Both the position numbers and the translations under genes were made by a program. The notes under the pieces were generated by a model. That model did no database searches. It worked only from the letters and a program-made list of their open reading frames with translations, and was not told the DNA's origin. A DNA stretch of 64,000 bases from Elymus sibiricus (Eukaryota; Streptophyta; Magnoliopsida; Poales; Poaceae), in contig CM077673.1 of the NCBI GenBank assembly GCA_039707655.1, positions 3,544,001 through 3,608,000 on the forward strand. Direction: 5' to 3'. Numbering within the stretch: position 1 is the stretch's first letter; each line of letters begins with the position of its first letter. Shown here piece after piece: positions 35,161 to 47,110 of the stretch.

Positions 35161-35517
35161 ATGCTATCATTCACTGTTTTTCGGTAGTCGTGGTCGTCCG
35201 AACGTTCGGGGAAGCCCGGGGTGCGGTTACGGGGACCTCGCCAAAACTAGCAGATTTTGTGTGTCCCGGCTAGTTTTCTATGCTACTACTCACTAATTTT
35301 GGGTCCCGGGGCGATCCAAACGTCCGGGGAACCCCGGGGTCCGCAATACGGGGACCTTGTCAAAACTCGAAGATTTGGTCCATTCTTACCAGTTTTCTAT
35401 GCTATTATTCACTGGTTTTTGGTAGTTGTGGTCGTCCGAATGTTCGGGGAAGCCCGGGGTCCGCTTATGGGGAGCTCGCCAAAACTCGCAGATTTTGTCC
35501 ATTCTGACCAGATTTCT
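35161..35517 (+). repeat. 3-mer unit S (last in the window)
   Basis: 357 bp. m2 has 'ctcgaagatttgg'. No further 3-mer occurs to the right, so this marks the border of the L plus S domain. Confidence 0.93.
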
Positions 35518-36937
35518 ATGCTATCATTCACTGTTTTTCGGTAGTCGTGGTCGTCCGAACGTTCGGGGAAGCCCGGGGTGCGGTTACGGGGACCTCGCCA
35601 AAACTAGCAGATTTTGTGTGTCCCGGCTAGTTTTCTATGCTACTACTCACTAATTTTGGGTCCCGGGGCGATCCAAACGTCCGGGGAACCCCGGGGTCCG
35701 CAATACGGGGACCTTGTCAAAACTCGCAGATTTGGTCCATTCTTACCAGTTTTCTATGCTATTATTCACTGGTTTTTGGTAGTTGTGGTCGTCCGAATGT
35801 TTCGGGAAGCTCGAGATGCGGTTACGGGGACCTCGCCAAAACTAACAGATTGTGTCTGTTCCGGCCAGTTTTCTATGCTATTACTAACTGATTTTGGGTC
35901 CCGGGGTGATCCAAACGTTCGGGGAACCGCGGGGTCCGCTTACGGGGACTTCGCCAAAACTCGCAGATTTGGTCCATTCTTACCAGTTTTCTGTGCTATT
36001 ATTCACTGTTTTTTGGTTGTCGTGGTCGTCCGAACGTTCGGGGAAGCCCGGGGTCCGGTTACGGGGACCTCGCAAACACTCGAAGCTTTGGTCCATTCTT
36101 ACCAGTTTTCTGTGCTATTATTCACTGTTTTTTGGTTGTCGTGGTCGTCCAAACGTTCGGGGAAGCCCGTGGACCGGTTACGGGGACCTCGCCAAAACTC
36201 GCAGATTTGGTCCATTCTTACCAGTTTTCTGTGCTATTATTCACTGTTTTTGGTTGTCGTGGTCGTCCGAACGTTCGGGGAAGCCCGTGGACCACTAACT
36301 GGGACCTCGCCAAAACTCAGATTTTGTCCATTCTGACCAGATTTCTATGCTATTATTCACTTTTTTTTGTTGTCGTGGTCGTCCGAACATTCGGGGAACC
36401 CCGTGGACCGGTTACAGGGACCTCGCCAAAACTAGCAGATTTTGCCTGTTCCGGCCAGTTTTCTATGCTACTACTCACTAATTTTGGGTCTGGGGGCGAT
36501 CCAAACGTTCGTGGAACCCCGGGTTCCGCTTACGGGCACCTCGCCAAAACTCGCAGATTTGGTCCATTCTGACCAGTTTTTTATGCTATTATTCACTGTT
36601 TTTGGTTGTCGTGGTCGTCCCAACATTTGGGGATGTCCGGGGTCCGGTTACGGGGACCTCGCCAAAACTCGCAGATTTGTTCCATTCTTACCAGTTTTCT
36701 ATGCTATTATTCACTGTTTTTTGGTTGTCGTGGTCGTCCGAACGCTCGGGGAAGCCCGGGGTCCGGTTACGGGGACCTCGCAAAAACTCGAAGATTTGGT
36801 CCATTCTTACCAGTTTTCTATGCTATTACTCACTCATTTTGGGTCCCGGGGTGATCCAAATGTTCGGGGAACCCCGGGGTCCGCTTATGGGGAGCTCGCC
36901 AAAACTCGCAGATTTTGTCCATTCTGACCAGATTTCT
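35518..36937 (+). repeat. 12-mer unit L20 (7A, G allele)
   Basis: 1,420 bp. Last pure 7A unit with the m3 G allele and 'ccagttttct' m10. Private 'gtggaccactaac' in m7; m9 has 'gttcgtggaa'. Confidence 0.94.
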
Positions 36938-38357
36938 ATGCTATCATTCACTGTTTTTCGGTAGTCGTGGTCGTCCGAACGTTCGGGGAAGCCCGGGGTG
37001 CGGTTACGGGGACCTCGCCAAAACTAGCAGATTTTGTGTGTCCCGGCTAGTTTTCTATGCTACTACTCACTAATTTTGGGTCCCGGGGCGATCCAAACGT
37101 CCGGGGAACCCCGGGGTCCGCAATACGGGGACCTTGTCAAAACTCGCAGATTTGGTCCATTCTTACCAGTTTTCTATGCTATTATTCACTGGTTTTTGGT
37201 AGTTGTGGTCGTCCGAATGTTTCGGGAAGCTCGAGATGCGGTTACGGGGACCTCGCCAAAACTAACAGATTTTGTCTGTTCCGGCCAGTTTTCTATGCTA
37301 TTACTAACTGATTTTGGGTCCCGGGGTGATCCAAACGTTCGGGGAACCGCGGGGTCCGCTTACGGGGACTTCGCCAAAACTCGCAGATTTGGTCCATTCT
37401 TACCAGTTTTCTGTGCTATTATTCACTGTTTTTTGGTTGTCGTGGTCGTCCGAACGTTCGGGGAAGCCCGGGGTCCGGTTACGGGGACCTCGCAAACACT
37501 CGAAGCTTTGGTCCATTCTTACCAGTTTTCTATGCTATTATTCACTGGTTTTTGGTAGTCGTGGTCGTCCGAACGTTCGGGGAAGCCCGTGGACCGGTTA
37601 CGGGGACCTCGCCAAAACTCGCAGATTTGGTCCATTCTTACCTGTTTTCTATGCTATTACTCAGTGATTTTGGTTCCCGGGGCGATCCAAATGTTTGGGG
37701 AACCCCGGAGTCCGCTAACTGGGACCTCGCCAAAACTCAGATTTTGTCCATTCTGACCAGATTTCTATGCTATTATTCACTTTTTTTTTGTTGTCGTGGT
37801 CGTCCGAACATTCGGGGAACCCCGTGGACCGGTTACAGGGACCTCGCCAAAACTAGCAGATTTTGCCTGTTCCGGCCAGTTTTCTATGCTACTACTCACT
37901 AATTTTGGGTCTGGGGGCGATCCAAACGTTCGGGGAACCCCGGGGTCCGCTTACGGGCACCTCGCCAAAACTCGCAGATTTGGTCCATTCTGACCAGTTT
38001 TCTATGCTATTATTCACTGTTTTTGGTTGTCGTGGTCGTCCCAACATTTGGGGATGTCCGGGGTCCGGTTACAGGGACCTCGCCAAAACTCGCAGATTTG
38101 TTCCATTCTTACACTTTTCTATGCTATTATTCACTGTTTTTTGGTTGTCGTGGTCGTCCGAACGCTCGGGGAAGCCCGGGGTCCGGTTACGGGGACCTCG
38201 CAAATACTCGAAGATTTGGTCCATTCTTACCAGTTTTCTATGCTATTACTCACTCATTTTGGGTCCCGGGGCGATCCAAATGTTCGGGGAACCCCGGGGT
38301 CCGCTTATGGGGAGCTCGCCAAAACTCGCAGATTTTGTCCATTCTGACCAGATTTCT
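36938..38357 (+). repeat. 12-mer unit L21 (7B, m3/m6 hybrid)
   Basis: 1,420 bp. After m5 the sixth monomer starts as m3 or hybrid ('atgctattattcactggtt', 'ggtag') and continues as m6 ('cccgtggaccgg'), so m6 has a different head. 7B, nine-T m8 and 'cacttttct' m10 follow. Private changes: 'gtttggggaacc' in 7B and 'ctcgcaaatactcg' in m11. Confidence 0.91.
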
Positions 38358-39777
38358 ATGCTATCATTCACTGTTTTTCGGTAGTCGTGGTCGTCCGAAC
38401 GTTCGGGGAAGCCCGGGGTGCGGTTACGGGGACCTCGCCAAAACTAGCAGATTTTGTGTGTCCCGGCTAGTTTTCTATGCTACTACTCACTAATTTTGGG
38501 TCCCGGGGCGATCCAAACGTCCGGGGAACCCCGGGGTCCGCAATACGGGGACCTTGTCAAAACTCGCAGATTTGGTCCATTCTTACCAGTTTTCTATGCT
38601 ATTATTCACTGGTTTTTGGTAGTTGTGGTCGTCCGAATGTTTCGGGAAGCTCGAGATGCGGTTACGGGGACCTCGCCAAAACTAACAGATTTTGTCTGTT
38701 CCGGCCAGTTTTCTATGCTATTACTAACTGATTTTGGGTCCCGGGGTGATCCAAACGTTCGGGGAACCGCGGGGTCCGCTTACGGGGACTTCGCCAAAAC
38801 TCGCAGATTTGGTCCATTCTTACCAGTTTTCTGTGCTATTATTCACTGTTTTTTGGTTGTCGTGGTCGTCCGAACGTTCGGGGAAGCCCGGGGTCCGGTT
38901 ACGGGGACCTCGCAAACACTCGAAGCTTTGGTCCATTCTTACCAGTTTTCTGTGCTATTATTCACTGTTTTTTGGTTGTCGTGGTCGTCCAAACGTTCGG
39001 GGAAGCCCGTCGACCGGTTACGGGGACCTCGCCAAAACTCGCAGATTTGGTCCATTCTTACCTGTTTTCTATGCTATTACTCAGTGATTTTGGTTCCCGG
39101 GGCGATCCAAATGTTCGGGGAACCCCGGAGTCCGCTAACTGGGACCTCGCCAAAACTCAGATTTTGTCCATTCTGACCAGATTTCTATGCTATTATTCAC
39201 TTTTTTTTTGTTGTCGTGGTCGTCCGAACATTCGGGGAACCCCGTGGACCGGTTACAGGGACCTCGCCAAAACTAGCAGATTTTGCCTGTTCCGGCCAGT
39301 TTTATATGCTACTACTCACTAATTTTGGGTCTGGGGGCGATCCAAACGTTCGGGGAACCCCGGGGTCCGCTTACGGGCACCTCGCCAAAACTCGCAGATT
39401 TGGTCCATTCTGACCAGTTTTCTATGCTATTATTCACTGTTTTTGGTTGTCGTGGTCGTCCCAACATTTGGGGATGTCCGGGGTCCGGTTACGGGGACCT
39501 CGCCAAAACTCGCAGATTTGTTCCATTCTTACACTTTTCTATGCTATTATTCACTGTTTTTTGGTTGTCGTGGTCGTCCGAACGCTCGGGGAAGCCCGGG
39601 GTCCGGTTACGGGGACCTCGCAAAAACTCGAAGATTTGGTCCATTCTTACCAGTTTTCTATGCTATTACTCACTCATTTTGGGTCCCGGGGCGATCCAAA
39701 TGTTCGGGGAACCCCGGGGTCCGCTTATGGGGAGCTCGCCAAAACTCGCAGATTTTGTCCATTCTGACCAGATTTCT
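38358..39777 (+). repeat. 12-mer unit (7B, SalI subtype)
   Basis: 1,420 bp. m6 has GTCGAC at 39,009-39,014, and m8 ends 'ccagttttatatgc' instead of 'ccagttttctatgc'. The two changes are always together in the four units of this subtype. Confidence 0.95.
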
Positions 39778-41197
39778 ATGCTATCATTCACTGTTTTTCG
39801 GTAGTCGTGGTCGTCCGAACGTTCGGGGAAGCCCGGGGTGCGGTTACGGGGACCTCGCCAAAACTAGCAGATTTTGTGTGTCCCGGCTAGTTTTCTATGC
39901 TACTACTCACTAATTTTGGGTCCCGGGGCGATCCAAACGTCCGGGGAACCCCGGGGTCCGCAATACGGGGACCTTGTCAAAACTCGCAGATTTGGTCCAT
40001 TCTTACCAGTTTTCTATGCTATTATTCACTGGTTTTTGGTAGTTGTGGTCGTCCGAATGTTTCGGGAAGCTCGAGATGCGGTTACGGGGACCTCGCCAAA
40101 ACTAACAGATTTTGTCTGTTCCGGCCAGTTTTCTATGCTATTACTAACTGATTTTGGGTCCCGGGGTGATCCAAACGTTCGGGGAACCGCGGGGTCCGCT
40201 TACGGGGACTTCGCCAAAACTCGCAGATTTGGTCCATTCTTACCAGTTTTCTGTGCTATTATTCACTGTTTTTTGGTTGTCGTGGTCGTCCGAACGTTCG
40301 GGGAAGCCCGGGGTCCGGTTACGGGGACCTCGCAAACACTCGAAGCTTTGGTCCATTCTTACCAGTTTTCTGTGCTATTATTCACTGTTTTTTGGTTGTC
40401 GTGGTCGTCCAAACGTTCGGGGAAGCCCGTCGACCGGTTACGGGGACCTCGCCAAAACTCGCAGATTTGGTCCATTCTTACCTGTTTTCTATGCTATTAC
40501 TCAGTGATTTTGGTTCCCGGGGCGATCCAAATGTTCGGGGAACCCCGGAGTCCGCTAACTGGGACCTCGCCAAAACTCAGATTTTGTCCATTCTGACCAG
40601 ATTTCTATGCTATTATTCACTTTTTTTTTGTTGTCGTGGTCGTCCGAACATTCGGGGAACCCCGTGGACCGGTTACAGGGACCTCGCCAAAACTAGCAGA
40701 TTTTGCCTGTTCCGGCCAGTTTTATATGCTACTACTCACTAATTTTGGGTCTGGGGGCGATCCAAACGTTCGGGGAACCCCGGGGTCCGCTTACGGGCAC
40801 CTCGCCAAAACTCGCAGATTTGGTCCATTCTGACCAGTTTTCTATGCTATTATTCACTGTTTTTGGTTGTCGTGGTCGTCCCAACATTTGGGGATGTCCG
40901 GGGTCCGGTTACGGGGACCTCGCCAAAACTCGCAGATTTGTTCCATTCTTACACTTTTCTATGCTATTATTCACTGTTTTTTGGTTGTCGTGGTCGTCCG
41001 AACGCTCGGGGAAGCCCGGGGTCCGGTTACGGGGACCTCGCAAAAACTCGAAGATTTGGTCCATTCTTACCAGTTTTCTATGCTATTACTCACTCATTTT
41101 GGGTCCCGGGGCGATCCAAATGTTCGGGGAACCCCGGGGTCCGCTTATGGGGAGCTCGCCAAAACTCGCAGATTTTGTCCATTCTGACCAGATTTCT
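39778..41197 (+). repeat. 12-mer unit (7B, SalI subtype)
   Basis: 1,420 bp. GTCGAC at 40,429-40,434 plus 'ttttatatgc'. Appears nearly identical to the preceding unit; a very recent tandem duplication. Confidence 0.95.
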
Positions 41198-42615
41198 ATG
41201 CTATCATTCACTGTTTTTCGGTAGTCGTGGTCGTCCGAACGTTCGGGGAAGCCCGGGGTGCGGTTACGGGGACCTCGCCAAAACTAGCAGATTTTGTGTG
41301 TCCCGGCTAGTTTTCTATGCTACTACTCACTAATTTTGGGTCCCGGGGCGATCCAAACGTCCGGGGAACCCCGGGGTCCGCAATACGGGGACCTTGTCAA
41401 AACTCGCAGATTTGGTCCATTCTTACCAGTTTTCTATGCTATTATTCACTGGTTTTTGGTAGTTGTGGTCGTCCGAATGTTTCGGGAAGCTCGAGATGCG
41501 GTTACGGGGACCTCGCCAAAACTAATAGATTTTGTCTGTTCCGGCCAGTTTTCTATGCTATTACTAACTGATTTTGGGTCCCGGGGTGATCCAAACGTTC
41601 GGGGAACCGCGGGGTCCGCTTACGGGGACTTCGCCAAAACTCGCAGATTTGGTCCATTCTTACCAGTTTTCTGTGCTATTATTCACTGTTTTTTGGTTGT
41701 CGTGGTCGTCCGAACGTTCGGGGAAGCCCGGGGTCCGGTTACGGGGACCTCGCAAACACTCGAAGCTTTGGTCCATTCTTACCAGTTTTCTGTGCTATTA
41801 TTCACTGTTTTTTGGTTGTCGTGGTCGTCCAAACGTTCGGGGAAGCCCGTGGACCGGTTACGGGGACCTCGCCAAAACTCGCAGATTTGGTCCATTCTTA
41901 CCAGTTTCTGTGCTATTATTCACTGTTTTTGGTTGTCGTGGTCGTCCGAACGTTCGGGGAAGCCCGTGGACCGCTAACTGGGACCTCGCCAAAACTCAGA
42001 TTTTGTCCATTCTGACCAGATTTCTATGCTATTATTCACTTTTTTTTGTTGTCGTGGTCGTCCGAACATTCGGGGAACCCCGTGGACCGGTTACAGGGAC
42101 CTCGCCAAAACTAGCAGATTTTGCCTGTTCCGGCCAGTTTTCTATGCTACTACTCACTAATTTTGGGTCTGGGGGCGATCCAAACGTTCGGGGAACCCCG
42201 GGGTCCGCTTACGGGCACCTCGCCAAAACTCGCAGATTTGGTCCATTCTGACCAGTTTTCTATGCTATTATTCACTGTTTTTGGTTGTCGTGGTCGTCCC
42301 AACATTTGGGGATGTCCGGGGTCCGGTTACGGGGACCTCGCCAAAACTCGCAGATTTGTTCCATTCTTACACTTTTCTATGCTATTATTCACTGTTTTTT
42401 GGTTGTCGTGGTCGTCCGAACGCTCGGGGAAGCCCGGGGTCCGGTTACGGGGACCTCGCAAAAACTCGAAGATTTGGTCCATTCTTACCAGTTTTCTATG
42501 CTATTACTCACTCATTTTGGGTCCCGGGGCGATCCAAATGTTCGGGGAACCCCGGGGTCCGCTTATGGGGAGCTCGCCAAAACTCGCAGATTTTGTCCAT
42601 TCTGACCAGATTTCT
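41198..42615 (+). repeat. 12-mer unit (7A left half, B-lineage right half)
   Basis: 1,418 bp. m3 reads 'actaatagatttt', m6 tail is shortened ('ccagtttctgtgc'), the seventh monomer is the A form with an eight-T m8, but m10 ends 'cacttttct'. It is a 7A/7B recombinant and the likely 12-mer parent of the neighbouring 14-mers. Confidence 0.93.
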
Positions 42616-44270
42616 ATGCTATCATTCACTGTTTTTCGGTAGTCGTGGTCGTCCGAACGTTCGGGGAAGCCCGGGGTGCGGTTACGGGGACCTCGCCAAA
42701 ACTAGCAGATTTTGTGTGTCCCGGCTAGTTTTCTATGCTACTACTCACTAATTTTGGGTCCCGGGGCGATCCAAACGTCCGGGGAACCCCGGGGTCCGCA
42801 ATACGGGGACCTTGTCAAAACTCGCAGATTTGGTCCATTCTTACCAGTTTTCTATGCTATTATTCACTGGTTTTTGGTAGTTGTGGTCGTCCGAATGTTT
42901 CGGGAAGCTCGAGATGCGGTTACGGGGACCTCGCCAAAACTAATAGATTTTGTCTGTTCCGGCCAGTTTTCTATGCTATTACTAACTGATTTTGGGTCCC
43001 GGGGTGATCCAAACGTTCGGGGAACCGCGGGGTCCGCTTACGGGGACTTCGCCAAAACTCGCAGATTTGGTCCATTCTTACCAGTTTTCTGTGCTATTAT
43101 TCACTGTTTTTTGGTTGTCGTGGTCGTCCGAACGTTCGGGGAAGCCCGGGGTCCGGTTACGGGGACCTCGCAAACACTCGAAGCTTTGGTCCATTCTTAC
43201 CAGTTTTCTGTGCTATTATTCACTGTTTTTTGGTTGTCGTGGTCGTCCAAACGTTCGGGGAAGCCCGTGGACCGGTTACGGGGACCTCGCCAAAACTCGC
43301 AGATTTGGTCCATTCTTACCAGTTTCTGTGCTATTATTCACTGTTTTTGGTTGTCGTGGTCGTCCGAACGTTCGGGGAAGCCCGTGGACCGCTAACTGGG
43401 ACCTCGCCAAAACTCAGATTTTGTCCATTCTGACCAGATTTCTATGCTATTATTCACTTTTTTTTGTTGTCGTGGTCGTCCGAACATTCGGGGAACCCCG
43501 TGGACCGGTTACAGGGACCTCGCCAAAACTAGCAGATTTTGCCTGTTCCGGCCAGTTTTCTATGCTACTACTCACTAATTTTGGGTCTGGGGGCGATCCA
43601 AACGTTCGGGGAACCCCGGGGTCCGCTTACGGGCACCTCGCCAAAACTCGCAGATTTGGTCCATTCTGACCAGATTTCTATGCTATTATTCACTTTTTTT
43701 TTGTTGTCGTGGTCGTCCGAACATTCGGGGAACCCCGTGGACCGGTTACAGGGACCTCGCCAAAACTAGCAGATTTTGCCTGTTCCGGCCAGTTTTCTAT
43801 GCTACTACTCACTAATTTTGGGTCTGGGGGCGATCCAAACGTTCGGGGAACCCCGGGGTCCGCTTACGGGCACCTCGCCAAAACTCGCAGATTTGGTCCA
43901 TTCTGACCAGTTTTCTATGCTATTATTCACTGTTTTTGGTTGTCGTGGTCGTCCCAACATTTGGGGATGTCCGGGGTCCGGTTACGGGGACCTCGCCAAA
44001 ACTCGCAGATTTGTTCCATTCTTACACTTTTCTATGCTATTATTCACTGTTTTTTGGTTGTCGTGGTCGTCCGAACGCTCGGGGAAGCCCGGGGTCCGGT
44101 TACGGGGACCTCGCAAAAACTCGAAGATTTGGTCCATTCTTACCAGTTTTCTATGCTATTACTCACTCATTTTGGGTCCCGGGGCGATCCAAATGTTCGG
44201 GGAACCCCGGGGTCCGCTTATGGGGAGCTCGCCAAAACTCGCAGATTTTGTCCATTCTGACCAGATTTCT
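42616..44270 (+). repeat. 14-mer unit with duplicated m8-m9
   Basis: 1,655 bp. m8 is at 43,444 and 43,680, m9 at 43,562 and 43,799. The first m8 has eight T (as after 7A) and the second nine T (as after 7B). The first m9 ends 'gaccagatttct', the tail of the seventh monomer. The structure is explained by a misaligned crossover between m9 of a 7A unit and the 7B monomer of another unit. Confidence 0.94.
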
Positions 44271-45690
44271 ATGCTATCATTCACTGTTTTTCGGTAGTCG
44301 TGGTCGTCCGAACGTTCGGGGAAGCCCGGGGTGCGGTTACGGGGACCTCGCCAAAACTAGCAGATTTTGTGTGTCCCGGCTAGTTTTCTATGCTACTACT
44401 CACTAATTTTGGGTCCCGGGGCGATCCAAACGTCCGGGGAACCCCGGGGTCCGCAATACGGGGACCTTGTCAAAACTCGCAGATTTGGTCCATTCTTACC
44501 AGTTTTCTATGCTATTATTCACTGGTTTTTGGTAGTTGTGGTCGTCCGAATGTTTCGGGAAGCTCGAGATGCGGTTACGGGGACCTCGCCAAAACTAACA
44601 GATTTTGTCTGTTCCGGCCAGTTTTCTATGCTATTACTAACTGATTTTGGGTCCCGGGGTGATCCAAACGTTCGGGGAACCGCGGGGTCCGCTTACGGGG
44701 ACTTCGCCAAAACTCGCAGATTTGGTCCATTCTTACCAGTTTTCTGTGCTATTATTCACTGTTTTTTGGTTGTCGTGGTCGTCCGAACGTTCGGGGAAGC
44801 CCGGGGTCCGGTTACGGGGACCTCGCAAACACTCGAAGCTTTGGTCCATTCTTACCAGTTTTCTGTGCTATTATTCACTGTTTTTTGGTTGTCGTGGTCG
44901 TCCAAACGTTCGGGGAAGCCCGTCGACCGGTTACGGGGACCTCGCCAAAACTCGCAGATTTGGTCCATTCTTACCCGTTTTCTATGCTATTACTCAGTGA
45001 TTTTGGTTCCCGGGGCGATCCAAATGTTCGGGGAACCCCGGAGTCCGCTAACTGGGACCTCGCCAAAACTCAGATTTGGTCCATTCTGACCAGATTTCTA
45101 TGCTATTATTCACTTTTTTTTTGTTGTCGTGGTCGTCCGAACATTCGGGGAACCCCGTGGACCGGTTACAGGGACCTCGCCAAAACTAGCAGATTTTGCC
45201 TGTTCCGGCCAGTTTTATATGCTACTACTCACTAATTTTGGGTCTGGGGGCGATCCAAACGTTCGGGGAACCCCGGGGTCCGCTTACGGGCACCTCGCCA
45301 AAACTCGCAGATTTGGTCCATTCTGACCAGTTTTCTATGCTATTATTCACTGTTTTTGGTTGTCGTGGTCGTCCCAACATTTGGGGATGTCCGGGGTCCG
45401 GTTACGGGGACCTCGCCAAAACTCGCAGATTTGTTCCATTCTTACACTTTTCTATGCTATTATTCACTGTTTTTTGGTTGTCGTGGTCGTCCGAACGCTC
45501 GGGGAAGCCCGGGGTCCGGTTACGGGGACCTCGCAAAAACTCGAAGATTTGGTCCATTCTTACCAGTTTTCTATGCTATTACTCACTCATTTTGGGTCCC
45601 GGGGCGATCCAAATGTTCGGGGAACCCCGGGGTCCGCTTATGGGGAGCTCGCCAAAACTCGCAGATTTTGTCCATTCTGACCAGATTTCT
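44271..45690 (+). repeat. 12-mer unit (7B, SalI subtype)
   Basis: 1,420 bp. GTCGAC at 44,922-44,927. Private 'cttacccgttttct' and 'cagatttggtcc' around the 7B monomer. Confidence 0.95.
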
Positions 45691-47110
45691 ATGCTATCAT
45701 TCACTGTTTTTCGGTAGTCGTGGTCGTCCGAACGTTCGGGGAAGCCCGGGGTGCGGTTACGGGGACCTCGCCAAAACTAGCAGATTTTGTGTGTCCCGGC
45801 TAGTTTTCTATGCTACTACTCACTAATTTTGGGTCCCGGGGCGATCCAAACGTCCGGGGAACCCCGGGGTCCGCAATACGGGGACCTTGTCAAAACTCGC
45901 AGATTTGGTCCATTCTTACCAGTTTTCTATGCTATTATTCACTGGTTTTTGGTAGTTGTGGTCGTCCGAATGTTTCGGGAAGCTCGAGATGCGGTTACGG
46001 GGACCTCGCCAAAACTAACAGATTTTGTCTGTTCCGGCCAGTTTTCTATGCTATTACTAACTGATTTTGGGTCCCGGGGTGATCCAAACGTTCGGGGAAC
46101 CGCGGGGTCCGCTTACGGGGACTTCGCCAAAACTCGCAGATTTGGTCCATTCTTACCAGTTTTCTGTGCTATTATTCACTGTTTTTTGGTTGTCGTGGTC
46201 GTCCGAACGTTCGGGGAAGCCCGGGGTCCGGTTACGGGGACCTCGCAAACACTCGAAGCTTTGGTCCATTCTTACCAGTTTTCTGTGCTATTATTCACTG
46301 TTTTTTGGTTGTCGTGGTCGTCCAAACGTTCGGGGAAGCCCGTCGACCGGTTACGGGGACCTCGCCAAAACTCGCAGATTTGGTCCATTCTTACCTGTTT
46401 TCTATGCTATTACTCAGTGATTTTGGTTCCCGGGGCGATCCAAATGTTCGGGGAACCCCGGAGTCCGCTAACTGGGACCTCGCCAAAACTCAGATTTTGT
46501 CCATTCTGACCAGATTTCTATGCTATTATTCACTTTTTTTTTGTTGTCGTGGTCGTCCGAACATTCGGGGAACCCCGTGGACCGGTTACAGGGACCTCGC
46601 CAAAACTAGCAGATTTTGCCTGTTCCGGCCAGTTTTATATGCTACTACTCACTAATTTTGGGTCTGGGGGCGATCCAAACGTTCGGGGAACCCCGGGGTC
46701 CGCTTACGGGCACCTCGCCAAAACTCGCAGATTTGGTCCATTCTGACCAGTTTTCTATGCTATTATTCACTGTTTTTGGTTGTCGTGGTCGTCCCAACAT
46801 TTGGGGATGTCCGGGGTCCGGTTACGGGGACCTCGCCAAAACTCGCAGATTTGTTCCATTCTTACACTTTTCTATGCTATTATTCACTGTTTTTTGGTTG
46901 TCGTGGTCGTCCGAACGCTCGGGGAAGCCCGGGGTCCGGTTACGGGGACCTCGCAAAAACTCGAAGATTTGGTCCATTCTTACCAGTTTTCTATGCTATT
47001 ACTCACTCATTTTGGGTCCCGGGGCGATCCAAATGTTCGGGGAACCCCGGGGTCCGCTTATGGGGAGCTCGCCAAAACTCGCAGATTTTGTCCATTCTGA
47101 CCAGATTTCT
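45691..47110 (+). repeat. 12-mer unit (7B, SalI subtype)
   Basis: 1,420 bp. GTCGAC at 46,342-46,347 and 'ttttatatgc'. With the unit before it, a second copy of the SalI doublet seen at 38,358-41,197. Confidence 0.95.

Noticed and set aside
38358..41197. Adjacent near-identical units as possible assembly duplications
   Set aside because: Over-expansion by an assembler cannot be ruled out from sequence alone, but most neighbouring units carry private changes and variable unit lengths, which argues for a real array. Read-depth would settle it.
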